From contig FWCC01000237.1 of assembly GCA_900169235.1 (NCBI GenBank), forward strand, positions 248,001 to 312,000: DNA of 64,000 nucleotides, written 5' to 3'. Below are positions 35,071 to 46,970 of this stretch, piece after piece (the stretch's first letter is position 1; the number at the start of each line of letters is the position of its first letter). The DNA is from Zarea fungicola (taxonomy: Eukaryota > Ascomycota > Sordariomycetes > Hypocreales > Cordycipitaceae). The notes below the pieces were generated by a model. It had not been told where the DNA came from. It ran no database searches and worked only from the letters and a program-made list of their open reading frames with translations. Made by a program: the position numbers and the translations under genes.

Positions 35071-35539
35071 CGGTGCGCGAGATGCGGCCCTCAGCTGCCC
35101 GCTCGTATATGGAGATGAATCCTGAATTCGATTTGAATCCTGTCGCGTCAGTTCCTGACAATGGCTCGGAGTTTGCCTTGGCGTAGATGATGGCCAAGTA
35201 GCAATGCATGGTTTTTTGCCCACATGTTGCTTTACGGTAAGGCGCTACAGGGCTGCAGGACCTGGGATTGGCCTAAGGAACCAAAATGTGATGCGACTGC
35301 CCCACCATAGCTTCTTCCGCGATCCCTGGCTCAAAATGACTTCACCATTTCAGTTTCTGGTCTGATTTATTTTTTGCAAAGGACCCAACCGTACTTTATC
35401 AATACGTTTCCATTCATTTTTATGTAAAAGCTTCGATTTTTCTTTTTCCATCTACTCGCTTTACATTCGATCCAGGACTTCAAGCTCAATTGGCCCCGTC
35501 CATCCGTCACTGGTTCGACGCTTTGAGTCTCAGAACAGA
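35071..35539. promoter_or_regulatory. Shared promoter region between yaf9 and the Coq11-like gene
   Basis: 469 bases separate two divergent start codons, so both promoters lie here. A T-rich and pyrimidine-rich segment at 35360-35460 precedes the plus-strand gene. No specific element is recognised. Confidence 0.55.
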
Positions 35540-36464
35540 ATGGCAGCCGCAGCAAAAAGACTTGTCGTCTGTGGAGGAAACGGATTTCTGGGATCAAGAA
35601 TATGCAAATATGCTGTAGGCAGGGGTTGGGATGTGATCTCCATCAGGTATGGCCTCAAGTTCTCAAGCCAAGTGTATCGTCACTGACATCGGCCTAAGCC
35701 GATCTGGTGAGCCCAGATGGGACAACGTCACTGCATCAGCTGCCGCACCAAGCTGGTCGCACCAGGTCACTTGGGAGCGCGCTGATATCCTTAAACCAGC
35801 GACCTATGCACCGTTCCTTAAAGGCGCTGACTACGTCGTCCACAGCATGGGCATCCTGCTTGAGGCCGACTACAAGGGACTCGTGTCTGGCCGCGAGTCA
35901 CCCATCACCGGCATACAAAAGGTCTTTGCCGCGACAAAGGACCGTGGGATCAACCCCCTGGATGTGAAGCCCGGGGAAGATATTAAGCCGTCCGACCCCA
36001 AGGATCAATTCTCGTACGAGATTATGAATAGAGACAGCGCGGTGGCGCTTGCTCGGCACGCCTCGGACGCCAGAACCAAAGCGTTCTGCTACATCTCAGC
36101 CGCCGGCGGCTCTCCGATGCTGCCGCAGCGCTATATTTCCACCAAAAGGGAGGCTGAGAACATCATCACAAACAAGTTTCCTGAGATGCGCGGCGTCTTC
36201 TTCCGGCCCCCGTTCATGTTCGACGAGTCGAGAAAGGTGACCATGGGGCTGGCCGCCATGGCCGGTGCGGGAGCGCTGTTCAACAAATTTACTGGCGGCT
36301 ACTTGAATACATTCATGGGTGCCGCGGGAGCGAAACCGGTCAAGGTGGAAATGGTGGCCGAGGCTGTTGTCGAGGCCCTCGCTGACGAAGAAATCAGTGG
36401 ACCAGTCGAGACACCACAAATGGAGGAGCTCGCACACAAGGCGTGGCGGAAAACCATGTTGTAA
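35540..36464 (+). CDS. coq11: Coq11-like NAD(P)-binding protein of mitochondria
   Basis: Two exons: 35540-35646 and 35699-36464, giving 290 residues. The first exon supplies the Rossmann loop (RLVVCGGNGFLGSRICKYA, GGxGxxG at residues 12-18). The splice joins VISI to SRSGEPRW. Later parts are ADYVVHSMGILLE and CYISAAGG with the YISTKREAE active-site-like stretch of atypical short-chain reductases. It resembles yeast YLR290C/Coq11, which associates with the coenzyme Q synthome, and more distantly the complex I subunit NDUFA9. Biochemical activity is not established by sequence. It lies tail to tail with syf2 (133 bases apart). Confidence 0.85.
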
Positions 36465-36597
36465 TATTAACAGATCAAAACAAGACGATCTATTCCCCAA
36501 GAACCCATATGCAAAACGCTAAAGCTAGACTGTACAATAATGTTATATCGAAACCCGTTTCATTCTTTTTCAAGAAATAGTTTTCCTTCCCCATTTC

Positions 36598-37497
36598 CTA
36601 AATCATAGTACCTCGTTCGAAGCTATCCCGAATATCAGACGTATACTTGTCGTAGAAACGCGCGAGCTTCTGGTTGAACTGCTTGTTCTTTTCGTTGATG
36701 TATGTAATATCACCATCATCACCATTCTTGGCCTGGCGTTCCTTTCTCTTCTTGAGGCTCTGCGCCTCAGCCCGGTTTATATCCGCCACGAGCCGATCCA
36801 CCGCGGCCTTGTCGGGCTTATTTTGCGTAAACGAAGTCGAGTCTGCTGTCGCGTAGAAGGTGCCGTCCTTGTCCACAGCAATCATCTCTCCATCCTCCGT
36901 CTCCACAATCTCGAGGCTACCAGCAGCGGCTGCCTTCTCGATGGCCGCGAGCTTCTGCTTGGTGTATGCTTCCAGGTCGACATCGAGGTTCTTGAGCTGG
37001 CGCTTGTAAACCTTGTTGCTCTCAGCCTGGTAGTCCTGGAACGCATTGTTATCGCGATGCGCGGCCTTTTTCTTTATACGCTTATCCCATTTTTCGCTCT
37101 CGTCAACCGTCCAGTCCCAGGCCCGCTTGCGCTCAAAGTCCTCGCCCGCATCTTCCGTCTCCGCCTTGAGGAGCTTATGCGCAGCAATGTCGTGCCGGCG
37201 GCGCAGGGCTGTGAGCTGTGCGGGGTCTTCGGCCAGGCGCTGCGACTCGCGGGTAACTTCCTTCATGTTTGTTACGGAGGAACTCTTGGCACGGGCTTGT
37301 AGGGCCTTGAAACGGGCCATGCGGTCCTGCGCTTTCACGACACTGTCAACAGCAGCAGGCAGCTTCTCTTCTGATTTTTTGGCAGCCTCGAGGGCTGGTG
37401 ATGGTGCTTTCTCGACAGGCGGTTGCGCCATGTCCTCCGGTGGCGCCGCAGCTGTCTCAACAGCGCTGCTTCTTCTCTTCTTCGCGGGCGGCGCCAT
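36598..37497 (-). CDS. syf2: Pre-mRNA splicing factor Syf2
   Basis: Single exon, 299 residues from the ATG of MAPPAKKRR. Syf2 is an NTC-related (Prp19-complex) component that supports the catalytic spliceosome. The family core is visible: RRHDIAAHKLLKAE, the RAWDWTVDESEKWDKR segment, NAFQDYQAESNKVYKRQLKNL, and the C-terminal NKQFNQKLARFYDKYTSDIRDSFERG. The N-terminal 100 residues are Ala/Pro/Lys-rich. The frame stays open upstream to 37740, but that stretch has no conserved residues. The protein is mostly helical and highly charged. Confidence 0.93.
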   Translation of the reverse strand: MAPPAKKRRSSAVETAAAPPEDMAQPPVEKAPSPALEAAKKSEEKLPAAVDSVVKAQDRMARFKALQARAKSSSVTNMKEVTRESQRLAEDPAQLTALRRRHDIAAHKLLKAETEDAGEDFERKRAWDWTVDESEKWDKRIKKKAAHRDNNAFQDYQAESNKVYKRQLKNLDVDLEAYTKQKLAAIEKAAAAGSLEIVETEDGEMIAVDKDGTFYATADSTSFTQNKPDKAAVDRLVADINRAEAQSLKKRKERQAKNGDDGDITYINEKNKQFNQKLARFYDKYTSDIRDSFERGTMI

Positions 37498-38041
37498 CTT
37501 GGCGGGATTTTCTGACGGCTTGTTGACTCCTTGTAAACAATGGCAATGATTAGTTCGATTTCGTGCGGGGGTTTCTGATATCGCCGTGTAGCTTGTGGAT
37601 AGTATTGGTTGCAGCCAAGTTGTGCAATGTAGAATTCGAGCAGTTATCTCGCCACAAGCCTTGGACTTTGCGCCAACTCCACTAAACTTCCCAGCGTCTT
37701 TCGGAGAAACAGTGGCAGCGCTTCCGACAAGCAATGTCATAGCGCTGATTCAAGCAGCGGGCCCCTGTGCGATGCGCTAGGATTTTGAAAGTTGGGGGTG
37801 GACCTCCGCTGGAGTCCACTGGAGCCCACCCGAGACTGGCCCCTCCCGAAGCCTGGCTGTCCCAGTGCGTGCCTCTCGAGAGACCACGCCCTGAGCGGAT
37901 GAAACTCTGTTCTCAAAGTACGGCCTAGATACACTTCCCGCAAGTAGATACTCCACCATCGCTTCTAGCACCCGCGAGAACCGCTTTTGGTGAGACTGAG
38001 GATCGATTCCAAGGTTCTTCTACCTCCGGCAGCGTATCGAG
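37498..38041. promoter_or_regulatory. Bidirectional promoter region between syf2 and an unknown gene
   Basis: 544 bases between divergent start codons. The segment 37790-37900 is GC-rich with direct repeats such as TGGAGTCCACTGGAGCCCAC. No defined element. Confidence 0.5.
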
Positions 38042-39496
38042 ATGAGCCAGATCGTCCAACGGGCCCTGCGACCCACGAGCACGAGACCTCATCGCGTCGT
38101 GACACAACGGCGCTTCAAGACGTTTGAGCGCAAAGTAGACAAAAATAATGAAGTTTACTATACGATAGCCAAGCGACGGCTTGTTCAAGACCCAGAGGCA
38201 GCCCCGAGGAGCCAGCAATTCTTTGAGATGCCCAACCTCCTGCTCGACCTGGACGCTGAGGGTATCCACAACGTGCGCGTGTTTGAGGAGAAGGACGAGG
38301 AGCTGCTGCAATCTAAATGGCGCATCAATCATAAAAGGGAGGAAGTCAAGCTAAAATTGAACGATATAGAAGGGAAACTAATTGAGTCGCGCCGCAAAGC
38401 TCGGGATATTATCGCCAATCCTTCGAGCATTTGGCGACTCACTTCGCATGATATTTTGTCCGCCGCACTTCATGGGCCTCCGACCAAGGAGAGTTCTGCA
38501 GTGGTAGAATCTTCGTGTCTCGACAGTATGGAAGGCTCTCATCTCATTGAAGCATTACGGCTTGAGAATGGTATCCCAAGTCATGCCACGACATCAGACG
38601 TCCTGTTGCTAGAGTGGATGCTCCTACGACGTCACAACACAGACAGCACAAAGACCACAAATAATGAAGGACCAATTAGCTCCTCCGCGCTCGTGGAGGC
38701 AGTAAAATCCCAATCTTCAATTGTTGGCATACGCCGCACTCTACTCCACGCCCTGCGATCCAGAGCCAGTCTCAAGGAACACTTTGGTCCCTTCAGCGAC
38801 AGAAACAGCGTAGCTACCGATGTAGCTGGCCAAATTCGAAGCAGTTGTATAGCTATCCTCAAGCCAGAAAATACACAGGCCGGCCAGTTTCTGAGCTGCC
38901 TTGCACTGCTTGGCAGCCTGCTGGAGAAGCTCTCTAAAGCAGGCATTGAACCGGATCATCGCTTACATGGCCTGGCCATCAGAGTAGCATCGCAAAGCAG
39001 CTCTCTTGTGTCTTTATCGGAATGGATTCACCGTATCCATGCCACCGGGTCATGGGAAGAAAGTCACGAAATCGCAGAGGACGCTGCAGCATGTCTGGAA
39101 GGCTGTTCAAAGCAACTCTCGTCAAGATCTGAATCGGTGGCCAATCGTCAGCTATTGCTGCAGTTACTCACAGGTCTCAATGAGCATGAAAAATTAAGCC
39201 CAGAATCACTCCGGTATATGGCTCTCACTTACTTTGAGAAGCAAGCCAATATCCCTGCGGTCCTTTCCAGTGGATTGAGCGAGGGTTATGCTGCCCTGCT
39301 TGGCGAGCTGGGAGCCGTGAGGACCCTTCTGAAAGAATCAGAAAGCTCAACTGCGATAATCAAGAATGCTTGCACCTCTGTATTAAAAAACACCCCGAAA
39401 TACAGCCAGACCCTGAAAACACAGGGTGTCAAGAGCCTGTCGATTGAGCAGTGTGTTGTCTTGGATTATCATGATATTGAAGAGCAAACCGAATAA
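38042..39496 (+). CDS. Unrecognised protein, probably mitochondrial
   Basis: Single-exon frame of 484 residues. I do not recognise a domain. The first ~33 residues are rich in Arg, Ser and Thr with no acidic residue (MSQIVQRALRPTSTRPHRV and on to RRFKTFERK), which looks like a mitochondrial targeting sequence. A charged helical or coiled-coil stretch follows at about residues 80-120. The rest appears alpha-helical with regular Leu spacing, perhaps a helical-repeat fold of the TPR/PPR kind, but no clear repeat unit was found. Codon use and frame length look like a real gene, and the position head to head with syf2 fits. The function is unknown; a role in mitochondrial gene expression is only a guess. 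Confidence 0.75.
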   Translation: MSQIVQRALRPTSTRPHRVVTQRRFKTFERKVDKNNEVYYTIAKRRLVQDPEAAPRSQQFFEMPNLLLDLDAEGIHNVRVFEEKDEELLQSKWRINHKREEVKLKLNDIEGKLIESRRKARDIIANPSSIWRLTSHDILSAALHGPPTKESSAVVESSCLDSMEGSHLIEALRLENGIPSHATTSDVLLLEWMLLRRHNTDSTKTTNNEGPISSSALVEAVKSQSSIVGIRRTLLHALRSRASLKEHFGPFSDRNSVATDVAGQIRSSCIAILKPENTQAGQFLSCLALLGSLLEKLSKAGIEPDHRLHGLAIRVASQSSSLVSLSEWIHRIHATGSWEESHEIAEDAAACLEGCSKQLSSRSESVANRQLLLQLLTGLNEHEKLSPESLRYMALTYFEKQANIPAVLSSGLSEGYAALLGELGAVRTLLKESESSTAIIKNACTSVLKNTPKYSQTLKTQGVKSLSIEQCVVLDYHDIEEQTE

Positions 39497-40135
39497 GTAC
39501 GGTACAGGTGTACATTATCAAGCTTAGAAACCATATACGTACACAATAGCATTTATTGAGAGCCTACGAGGATCGTCCTGCTGAGGACTGATCTTGCATC
39601 TAGCGGCAGTTTGAAGTCTTCGAAGACGGAGTGAGGGTGTATGCTAAGTGATGGAACAATGCTTCCTTAAAGCACTTTCTCTGGTAACTTACACTATAGA
39701 TACAAGTAATACCAAAACTCTATGACCACTATTTTATTACTTCCGCGACTTTGTAAGATCCAAGCTTACAAAAAGAATAATATCTAGTAACTCGGCTCAC
39801 TCGCTGCGTGCTGCATCATGCTTTATTTGGCACTGGGCGACTTCAATATTTATTAAATGTCTGCAGAGACGTAAAAAATGTAACAACTTGAACTACGAAT
39901 GAGGGCGGTAATTTACCTTGGCCGTGATGCCAGCCGGTATAGCAAACATCGATGGCGCTTAAATCGTGCGCGCCCCAAATGCCGGTGGCTGGCTGCCTTG
40001 TGACGTTGCACGAAGGGATGCGTGACTCAAATGGCTTCCCGTTTTCAACATAGCCACAAACAATCTACACACGTGTATTTTCAAGCCTTGTATTGAAGCT
40101 AATACATTCTGTTTGTAAATCGGAGTAGATTGCCA
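39497..40135. other. Intergenic region, 640 bases
   Basis: AT-rich, between two plus-strand genes. Nothing recognised apart from the expected 3' end and promoter. Confidence 0.45.
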
Positions 40136-40966
40136 ATGCCCTCTCAATTAAAGCGGAAGGGAGTAGACGAGCAGTCGAAGATGCACAGGGTTGTGAAGCG
40201 GCAGCACGCAGACAGCATATACAACCAAGCATCATCATACGAAGGGTCACATTATGCAAAGCCTGTAAAGGTTGAAACAGAGGTTAAAGATGAAAACATA
40301 CTCGGAAACATTCGCACAAGTCACAGTCCAGCCTCACAGGGAGATGAGGCGAGACCGACTATCGAGCTGCCAATCAAGAGGGAACAAGAAGACAGCGCAC
40401 CGAGTTTCTACCAGGCCGTGACACCTGAATCTTGTAATGAAGAGGCAGGCGAGAAGGATTACATCGTAGCTGCAGGACCCTCGGAGAGCGCCAATGATAT
40501 CGAGATGCTCGCGCGACAAACAACTCCATTGCCAAAAGACGAAGCTTCCCCAGGAGCAGAAAAGAAAAAAACGTGGAACGTGTTTCCAGAGGCATCTCAA
40601 GAAAGCCGGTACCAACAACACTGGCGACGCAGCGCCGCACCGTCTCCCTCCACCTCTCGGCAGCAGCACCTGCCCAGGATGGCGCAACGACGACAGGAGC
40701 AGCAAGTCATTGGCGCGCAGGATCTGGGCGACGTTCTTCTTCAAGTCCTCATACCGAGCAGCCTCAACCCAAACAGATGCTCCTGCGGCTGGTACCAGTT
40801 CTACTCCCTCTGCGGGCACCTCTGCCGGACCCTGGCCTTCAAGTGCGGCGCTCGGCAGTCGCGGTCTCGCGTGCCAGCCTTTTGCGCCTCGCCAGCGCCC
40901 CGTCACAATGTCGAGACGCATGTCATTGAGCAGGCCTGCACTCAGTGTGCGCATTCCGAGACATAA
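40136..40966 (+). CDS. Unrecognised protein with Cys-rich C-terminal motif
   Basis: Single-exon frame of 276 residues from the ATG at 40136. The first ~200 residues are polar and low in hydrophobics, with a basic start (SQLKRKG, HRVVKRQ) that could be a nuclear signal and acidic stretches later. The last 65 residues hold nine Cys and spaced His: C215, C217, C226, H228, C230, C237, C250, C268 and C271, within CSCGWYQFYSLCGHLCRTL and ACTQCAH. This looks like a metal-binding element. I do not know the family. A Cys/His cluster after a disordered region recurs in small uncharacterised ascomycete proteins. It might be a regulator; that is inference. A real gene is favoured by the clustered Cys, but expression is not proven. 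Confidence 0.6.
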   Translation: MPSQLKRKGVDEQSKMHRVVKRQHADSIYNQASSYEGSHYAKPVKVETEVKDENILGNIRTSHSPASQGDEARPTIELPIKREQEDSAPSFYQAVTPESCNEEAGEKDYIVAAGPSESANDIEMLARQTTPLPKDEASPGAEKKKTWNVFPEASQESRYQQHWRRSAAPSPSTSRQQHLPRMAQRRQEQQVIGAQDLGDVLLQVLIPSSLNPNRCSCGWYQFYSLCGHLCRTLAFKCGARQSRSRVPAFCASPAPRHNVETHVIEQACTQCAHSET

Positions 40967-43900
40967 TCCAGTTTCCTCTGCATTACTCGCCCCGATGGCA
41001 ATTTCCAGACACTGAAGTTGTCCGAGGGAAAGGGGAGTGAGCCGGAGAAGGGTGTTTCTCTATCTAGGTCACCTCCCCATTTTTCATCGTAGTAAGATGA
41101 TGAGGTATTTTTTGCTTGGGTCTAGGCTGCTAGTGTTGTTGTTCCTATTGCTGATATCTTGTAGCTAGTAATTTCGAGTTGTTTGGGGGCCTGATTTCGT
41201 TGTTTTTCGCTCATGCTTGAAAATCGCCTGTTAATGACGCATATGGCTGGAACTATCACATGTGAAGAAATCATACTAGAAAAAGCAAGGATTAAAAAAC
41301 AGAGTCCAGAATATTGGATCTACACTGCAAAATAAATGTCTCTCCATCTCGGCTCCTATTGTTCCTTGTCCTGATTTTGGCGCATAATATGGGGATCGTG
41401 GGGTTTGAGTGCTCGGCCAGGCAAGGCGCAGCATCTGAATCATATCCCTCCCCATTGAGTGCATTCTTGACATTCCAGTCATACCGTTCTTCGTCAGCTG
41501 AGCGATATTCTGGTATGTAGTGGAAATGAGACATTATTGAGCGTCTCGGACTGCTCGTTCTAGAGCGGTCTCAGAGTTACAAGTGATTGTTGTATTGTTG
41601 TCATCGCCTTGATCCCGTAATTTCTTTCTTTTGCTCTTGCCTAGGGCTCCTTTGGGTTAATGTAAAATTTTTGTTCAGCGCGGTAATTACGTACGTCATA
41701 TCCCTAACCGTGGATTTCTAGTCGTGAAACTCTGTAAAGATGCGGTCAAGAGCGGTCAAGAGCGGACCGGGCACGAGGGCGGCGGCAGCATATGCAATCA
41801 CTCGTCGTTCTACTTCTTTGGTGGTGGCGGTTGATCGATACAGTTCTAAGTCATTTCGATGCTGAAACATAGGATGTAACCCAAATCATGAGAATAATGA
41901 GGGACAGTCTTGATACGCCTTTCCCAGTGGTGTATTACTTGGCTCGCTAGACGGACGGGGGACATCTGCGACATGAAAGACTACTGTATCACTCTTTGGT
42001 GTTGTCATAAACAATTTCTCTTTTGACGAGTTACTCTATGCAGCGAACTCTCCGACTGACATGCGCTGAGTGATGGTACTCCGGAGCAAGCACACGACGG
42101 CATGAGCTCCAAGCTGACCTCAACTACAAACAGTATCTTACCCGGCTACACAAGGGTACTTTGATTGAAATGTATTGACAAAATATGAATAAGGATTCGC
42201 TGTTCAGTACAATACCTTATTCATCTCACCGGGGCGGCTCAGGCTGGATTCTGAAGAAGGTGGTTGGTCCATTCCGCAACTTGATGGCGATGTCTAGATA
42301 GATTACTCTACATAGACGCTAAGCTATGCAAATAGAGTCATCTAGAAAAAGTTTTACTCTACAAACAAAGTCTTTCACATAATAAAGCTAGCCTGATGAC
42401 GAAGCAATGAAGAGAAAAACATAAGGCGAGGTTGAGTTGGTATTAAAGTGCATGCCCAACCTCACCTTCACAGCGTGCGGGCTTACGTTCTGACTCTACT
42501 CCATGCTACCTGTACTGAGACCACTGGTAGCTTTTCTCCTGCCTCTTAAAATTTAAAATAATGCATTTCGAGTGTCTAATACGTCATGTCGCCATAGTTA
42601 CTAAAATTTCTCATATTCAAATTTCTTAGTTAACCTGACACCATGAGAAAAAGGTTAATTTTCTTGTGGGGTTGGTTGTGATGAAACCAGCTTCCAAAGG
42701 CTGAAAAATTTTATTCCATGGAAGCATTGGTAACCCTAATTGTCATAAATAGCCGAATGCGAATATATATTTCTTTTCAGTAGCCAGGATTATCTTATGG
42801 CTTACCTGGCGGTAGGTAATTCATAGACGAAAATTTTTTCCCTGACGCTCAGTGCAGCTCAGGCGAAAAAAGCCATCCACAACGGAGACCATATTATTAG
42901 TAGGAAAACGTGCATCGTGGAGTGGTTATTGAATTTCACGCCCGATTCCACAAAAGCTCCGCCCTCCGTGTGTAAATCGAATCCAGGCATTGTTTTGAAA
43001 CGCTACTGGCCAACCTCGTACTAGATGATACTCCGCAGTGGGCATTCAATTCAAAGGGCCACCAGGGCAGCACCCACGAGGCAGGGAGCTTGTTCGAGAA
43101 GCGACAATGGATCGTGATGGGTGAAAGATCAAAGATGTGATACCTCACATCGTCTCCGATCACGGTGTTATTGTATTAAATGACCGAGTTAACAGAGGTC
43201 ATATCATTGTATCCATGATGAGGCTGGTTGATGGTCTACCAGTAACGCGGTAAAATTGGCTTTGCCCAGATTTGTTCGCTACCAAGGAAGCTGCTTGTGA
43301 CCTAGCCACGAGCCCGTCATAGTCGGAGCAAAGAGACCGGAAGCTCGCCGCGGCTGGCCGTTGCTCAACTTTGTTGACCATTGTTCAGCATGCTTCGTTG
43401 ACAGGTCTGCCCCATTCCAACCGGGCTGTTATCCAGTCTGTTATAGCTGACTGTTGCAGCTGAACTGTAATGTAAGATTTTGGGCAAGAAAAGGGGAGCA
43501 GTGTGTACCTTCTTCGTTCGTCTGTGGTGGTCAGTCATCACTGTGTACTTGATTGATGCCATGCATGTATCTCGTCAGCAAAGTCTGACGCGAGCCAGCG
43601 TAAAATTCCCGATGGCGCCACAACTAATATGTTGGAGAATGCAGCAATCGGGCAGCGAGTACCGCCGCAGGTGGATGGCGATTTGCCTAGTGTGTAGTAG
43701 CCAAGTCGGCCTACTGCTGGATTTCTCGTGTGTGCTTTTGTCGACCTTGATAGTCACCTACCTGATAGCCCTCGGTTAACTTTGTCAGGGGGCTTCACGC
43801 ACCGTAATGACAGGCCAGCTTTTCGTGACAATTAATGAATAATGGCAACGCAACACTTGCTTGCAAAGGCAAAGGGCTCTGCTACATTTGGTCGGGTGGC

Positions 43901-45570
43901 ATCACAAAGATCTTTGTGCCGGCCGTAGGCTAAGAAGAGTGTGGCCACCCCATTTGCACCATTTATTTCGCGAATAGCACTATGTATTAGTTATCATGTG
44001 CCTAGTCTAATAACGCGATTAGGATCCCCACAAAGACGACTATTTGGCGCTGGTTGCAGGCCCGAGCTCCAATGGAGCAAGATTCTTATTTACAGTTGTC
44101 GTGATGAACTGCTCCGACTTTTCTGATGCTCCGTGCGTCGGGGGTTAATTAAGCATTGCATTCCAGGGCCGAGGTCTCAGGAGGGCGCATCATGGCCAGT
44201 GTCACCTGGCCCTCCCAAGATGCCCTTGGCTGGCTTCCAGATGCGGGGTGTGGTCCGCATCGACTATCCGTCCCCCTGGTTAGAATATCCGCCAGGTTTT
44301 CACTAGCGTCAGTGCAAAACAATATCCTGGTTGTTCAAGTTAAAATCTTGGCTTTGATTCCTTACGGCCGGCTATAGAATTATTATCGCGGTGCATTATG
44401 CTGAGCTCTGTGAGGTCTGCCTTGGACGGAAAGAAAACCACGTAGAGATACTCACAGCTGGCCAGATACTAATACTGTGGATTGTACGTGGTTGGCACCA
44501 CACAAAGGGCAATATGAGACACAAACGCTGCTGGAGCTCCGAAGTGCGAGTGGGCGAGACATTTGACGCGTGGGAAACACAGGGGCCAGAGCGTTTTGTC
44601 TGGGCAATTGGCAAGTAATAATTGAGCATATAAGGTGGGAGCTGGCCCCTTTCTCGGCCGTCGGGTTACTCAAAAGGGACGAGCCAGAGTACCTTTCCCA
44701 TTTCCCAGTTGAACCCTGGTTGCATTAGGGCGGGCGTCGACTTGCAAAGCCCAGCTACTACAAGTTAGTATCACGACGTGGCCGAACGCCAGGTTGGCGT
44801 GAATCAGCCAGTGGCAGGAAGTTAATGGCGAATTGCTAGCCTCATTTGCCGATAAAAGTTAATTAAGATGCTACCATGAAAAGCCACTGCATCATGCGGT
44901 CTCTCTGGGGCTGATATCTGGCACAGGTATCGTGGGGAGAGCTCCGCGGAAAGAACCGTATCGCGTGTTGCATCCATCATTGCCGTGATGATTCCTTGGT
45001 CAGCCCGGCAGCCAGAAGGGGCCAAGGAGGCGCACACTCGCTGGGCAGAGTGTTTGTTAAGATACGTATCTCAATCAACACCACCACATTGATGCCGCGG
45101 CATGTGCACGTCTGCCACGCATGGCTTTTGCCGGTGCGGGAGCTTATCATGCGAAATGGGCGATATCGCACACTGCACTGATTGCTTATCAAATCCAGAC
45201 GAGGCGCAATCTACTCCGTAGAGTATATAGAAATAGAGGTCGTGATTAGAGCGAATGGGTAGGCGGAGCATCGATATCGGGGTCTATTGCGATCTCGAGT
45301 CTGGAGTACCGGTACTATGTTGACGCATGATTTGGTGAAGTGATGTGCCAACTTTGAAGGTAGGCAGCCCCAACTGGGCAGCTGGTGAGGATAGCAAGCC
45401 ATCCGCCTCAACAGCGAGGGGGTACTGGTAACAAAGCAGGCTATCGCTATGCAAATACAAATTCAAAGCATCACCACGGCTTTTGCATCGGCATTTCTCA
45501 TCTGAGCTGCAAGACGATAACTAGCCATCCGTATAATTTTTCTGTCACGATCCAGCTGATCATACTGATT

Positions 45571-46085
45571 GTACTCCGTACATTTGACGCATGCGACCCG
45601 CCGCTGGGACTTTACCACCAAGGTGCGGACAAAGTAACAGGCACAGCACATCATATTCCCCCGCCTCTTGCATCACCATGCATTGCCAGGCATCACCATG
45701 TATCCTCATTTTGCCTTCTAAGCCTACCCTCATTGATGCAGAGAAATTGGCACTGCGAAATTCCTGTTTCCAGTTATTCGTTTATTATTATGTATTATTG
45801 ACACATTTGTACTTATTACAGGCACCACCCCACCACCTAACTACATGTACCTTGGCGTATGTACTTACAAGGATCCCTAGCGCACCTATTGGAAAGGCAA
45901 ATACCAGTACAGTACCAAGTACCTAGTACGGAGTATACATGTCCCATTGTCGCTATTGTAGGTTCTAAATCCAGGCTCTCCGTACATATCGGTAATCCTC
46001 CTAATAATAAAAGGTTTCCTTCCATGTAATTCACTTGACTTGTTCCGATATGTACCGTGCACCGTGTACTGTAGTTATTAAGTAC
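45571..46085. repeat. GTAC-dense block
   Basis: Thirteen GTAC tetramers in 515 bases, where about two are expected by chance. Four fall within 45907-45929, and two share TACTCCGTA/TACGGAGTA motifs. GTAC is a palindrome, so the count is the same on both strands. The nature of the block is unknown. Confidence 0.85.
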
Positions 46086-46954
46086 AGGTTTAAAGCACTT
46101 AGAAAAAAGTAGTGACTGGAAAGAATACAATGCCTTGCAATGAAAGAAAAAAGTTGGTGTAGATAGACCAAGTGATGTAATTTATAATTGAATACGTCTC
46201 TTTACGTTAACCAATCACTATTACCGACCATCAAGCCGCCCTTGGCTTGCTTTTATGGTTCTCTTCAAGGATGTCTGGTAGACAATAGAAGGTAGGGGGT
46301 TAGTATCATGGCTCCTCCCTCGTTTCCCGTGCAAGGTGCAAGGAGACGAAGCTGTTTGATGATTGATTGTGCCGTTGACTCTCAGCCTAGGCAACTTACG
46401 GCGAGAGCGTCGCAAAACAGAACATTTGGTGTACAGAGTAATGAGAAAGAAACAAAACGAGGGCGAAAAATCCTCATGCCCTCCAATTTCTACTATAATT
46501 GTCCTTGTTTGTAAACCGAAGTGGAAAAAAAAACACCAGAACAGCTGATTGATGTTGGGTCAATCCAACACGCAATTTGCATACCAGCCAACGTCGGCGA
46601 GCGTCGCATAACGACATAATTGACCGAGTTACATCAACACTACCATTCACCAACCCTGGCTCATCTGCTCCACTTGGCCAGCAAACAGGAGACTGCCATC
46701 AATACTTGGTCGCAACATTGGCTATCCAGGTTGTTAAACTGGATACTCATCACACCTTGCTGGTTGAGTAGCGGCTCGGACACAGAGGTTGAGCAGACAC
46801 CGTATGCAGACAACAACCACAAAGGTGGTGGTTACATGCAACAACCGCTCCCAATTGCAAAACAATCTCTCTCCACTTTAATGGTCCAAAAGGGCGGACA
46901 AGCAAGGGCTCTTGCTGGCGCACGTCGTGTGTCGCACCTTTTTTTTTCTTTTGG

Positions 46955-46970
46955 GCGTGCGTGCGTGCGT
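46955..46970. repeat. GCGT microsatellite
   Basis: Four tandem GCGT units next to a T run. It is short and probably neutral. Confidence 0.9.

Noticed and set aside
42936..45192. Several 60-75 codon frames in the gene-free region
   Set aside because: Random length distribution, no motifs, no paired splice sites that extend them.
45837..46130. 97-codon minus frame in the GTAC block
   Set aside because: No domain and no splice-compatible partner; consistent with chance.
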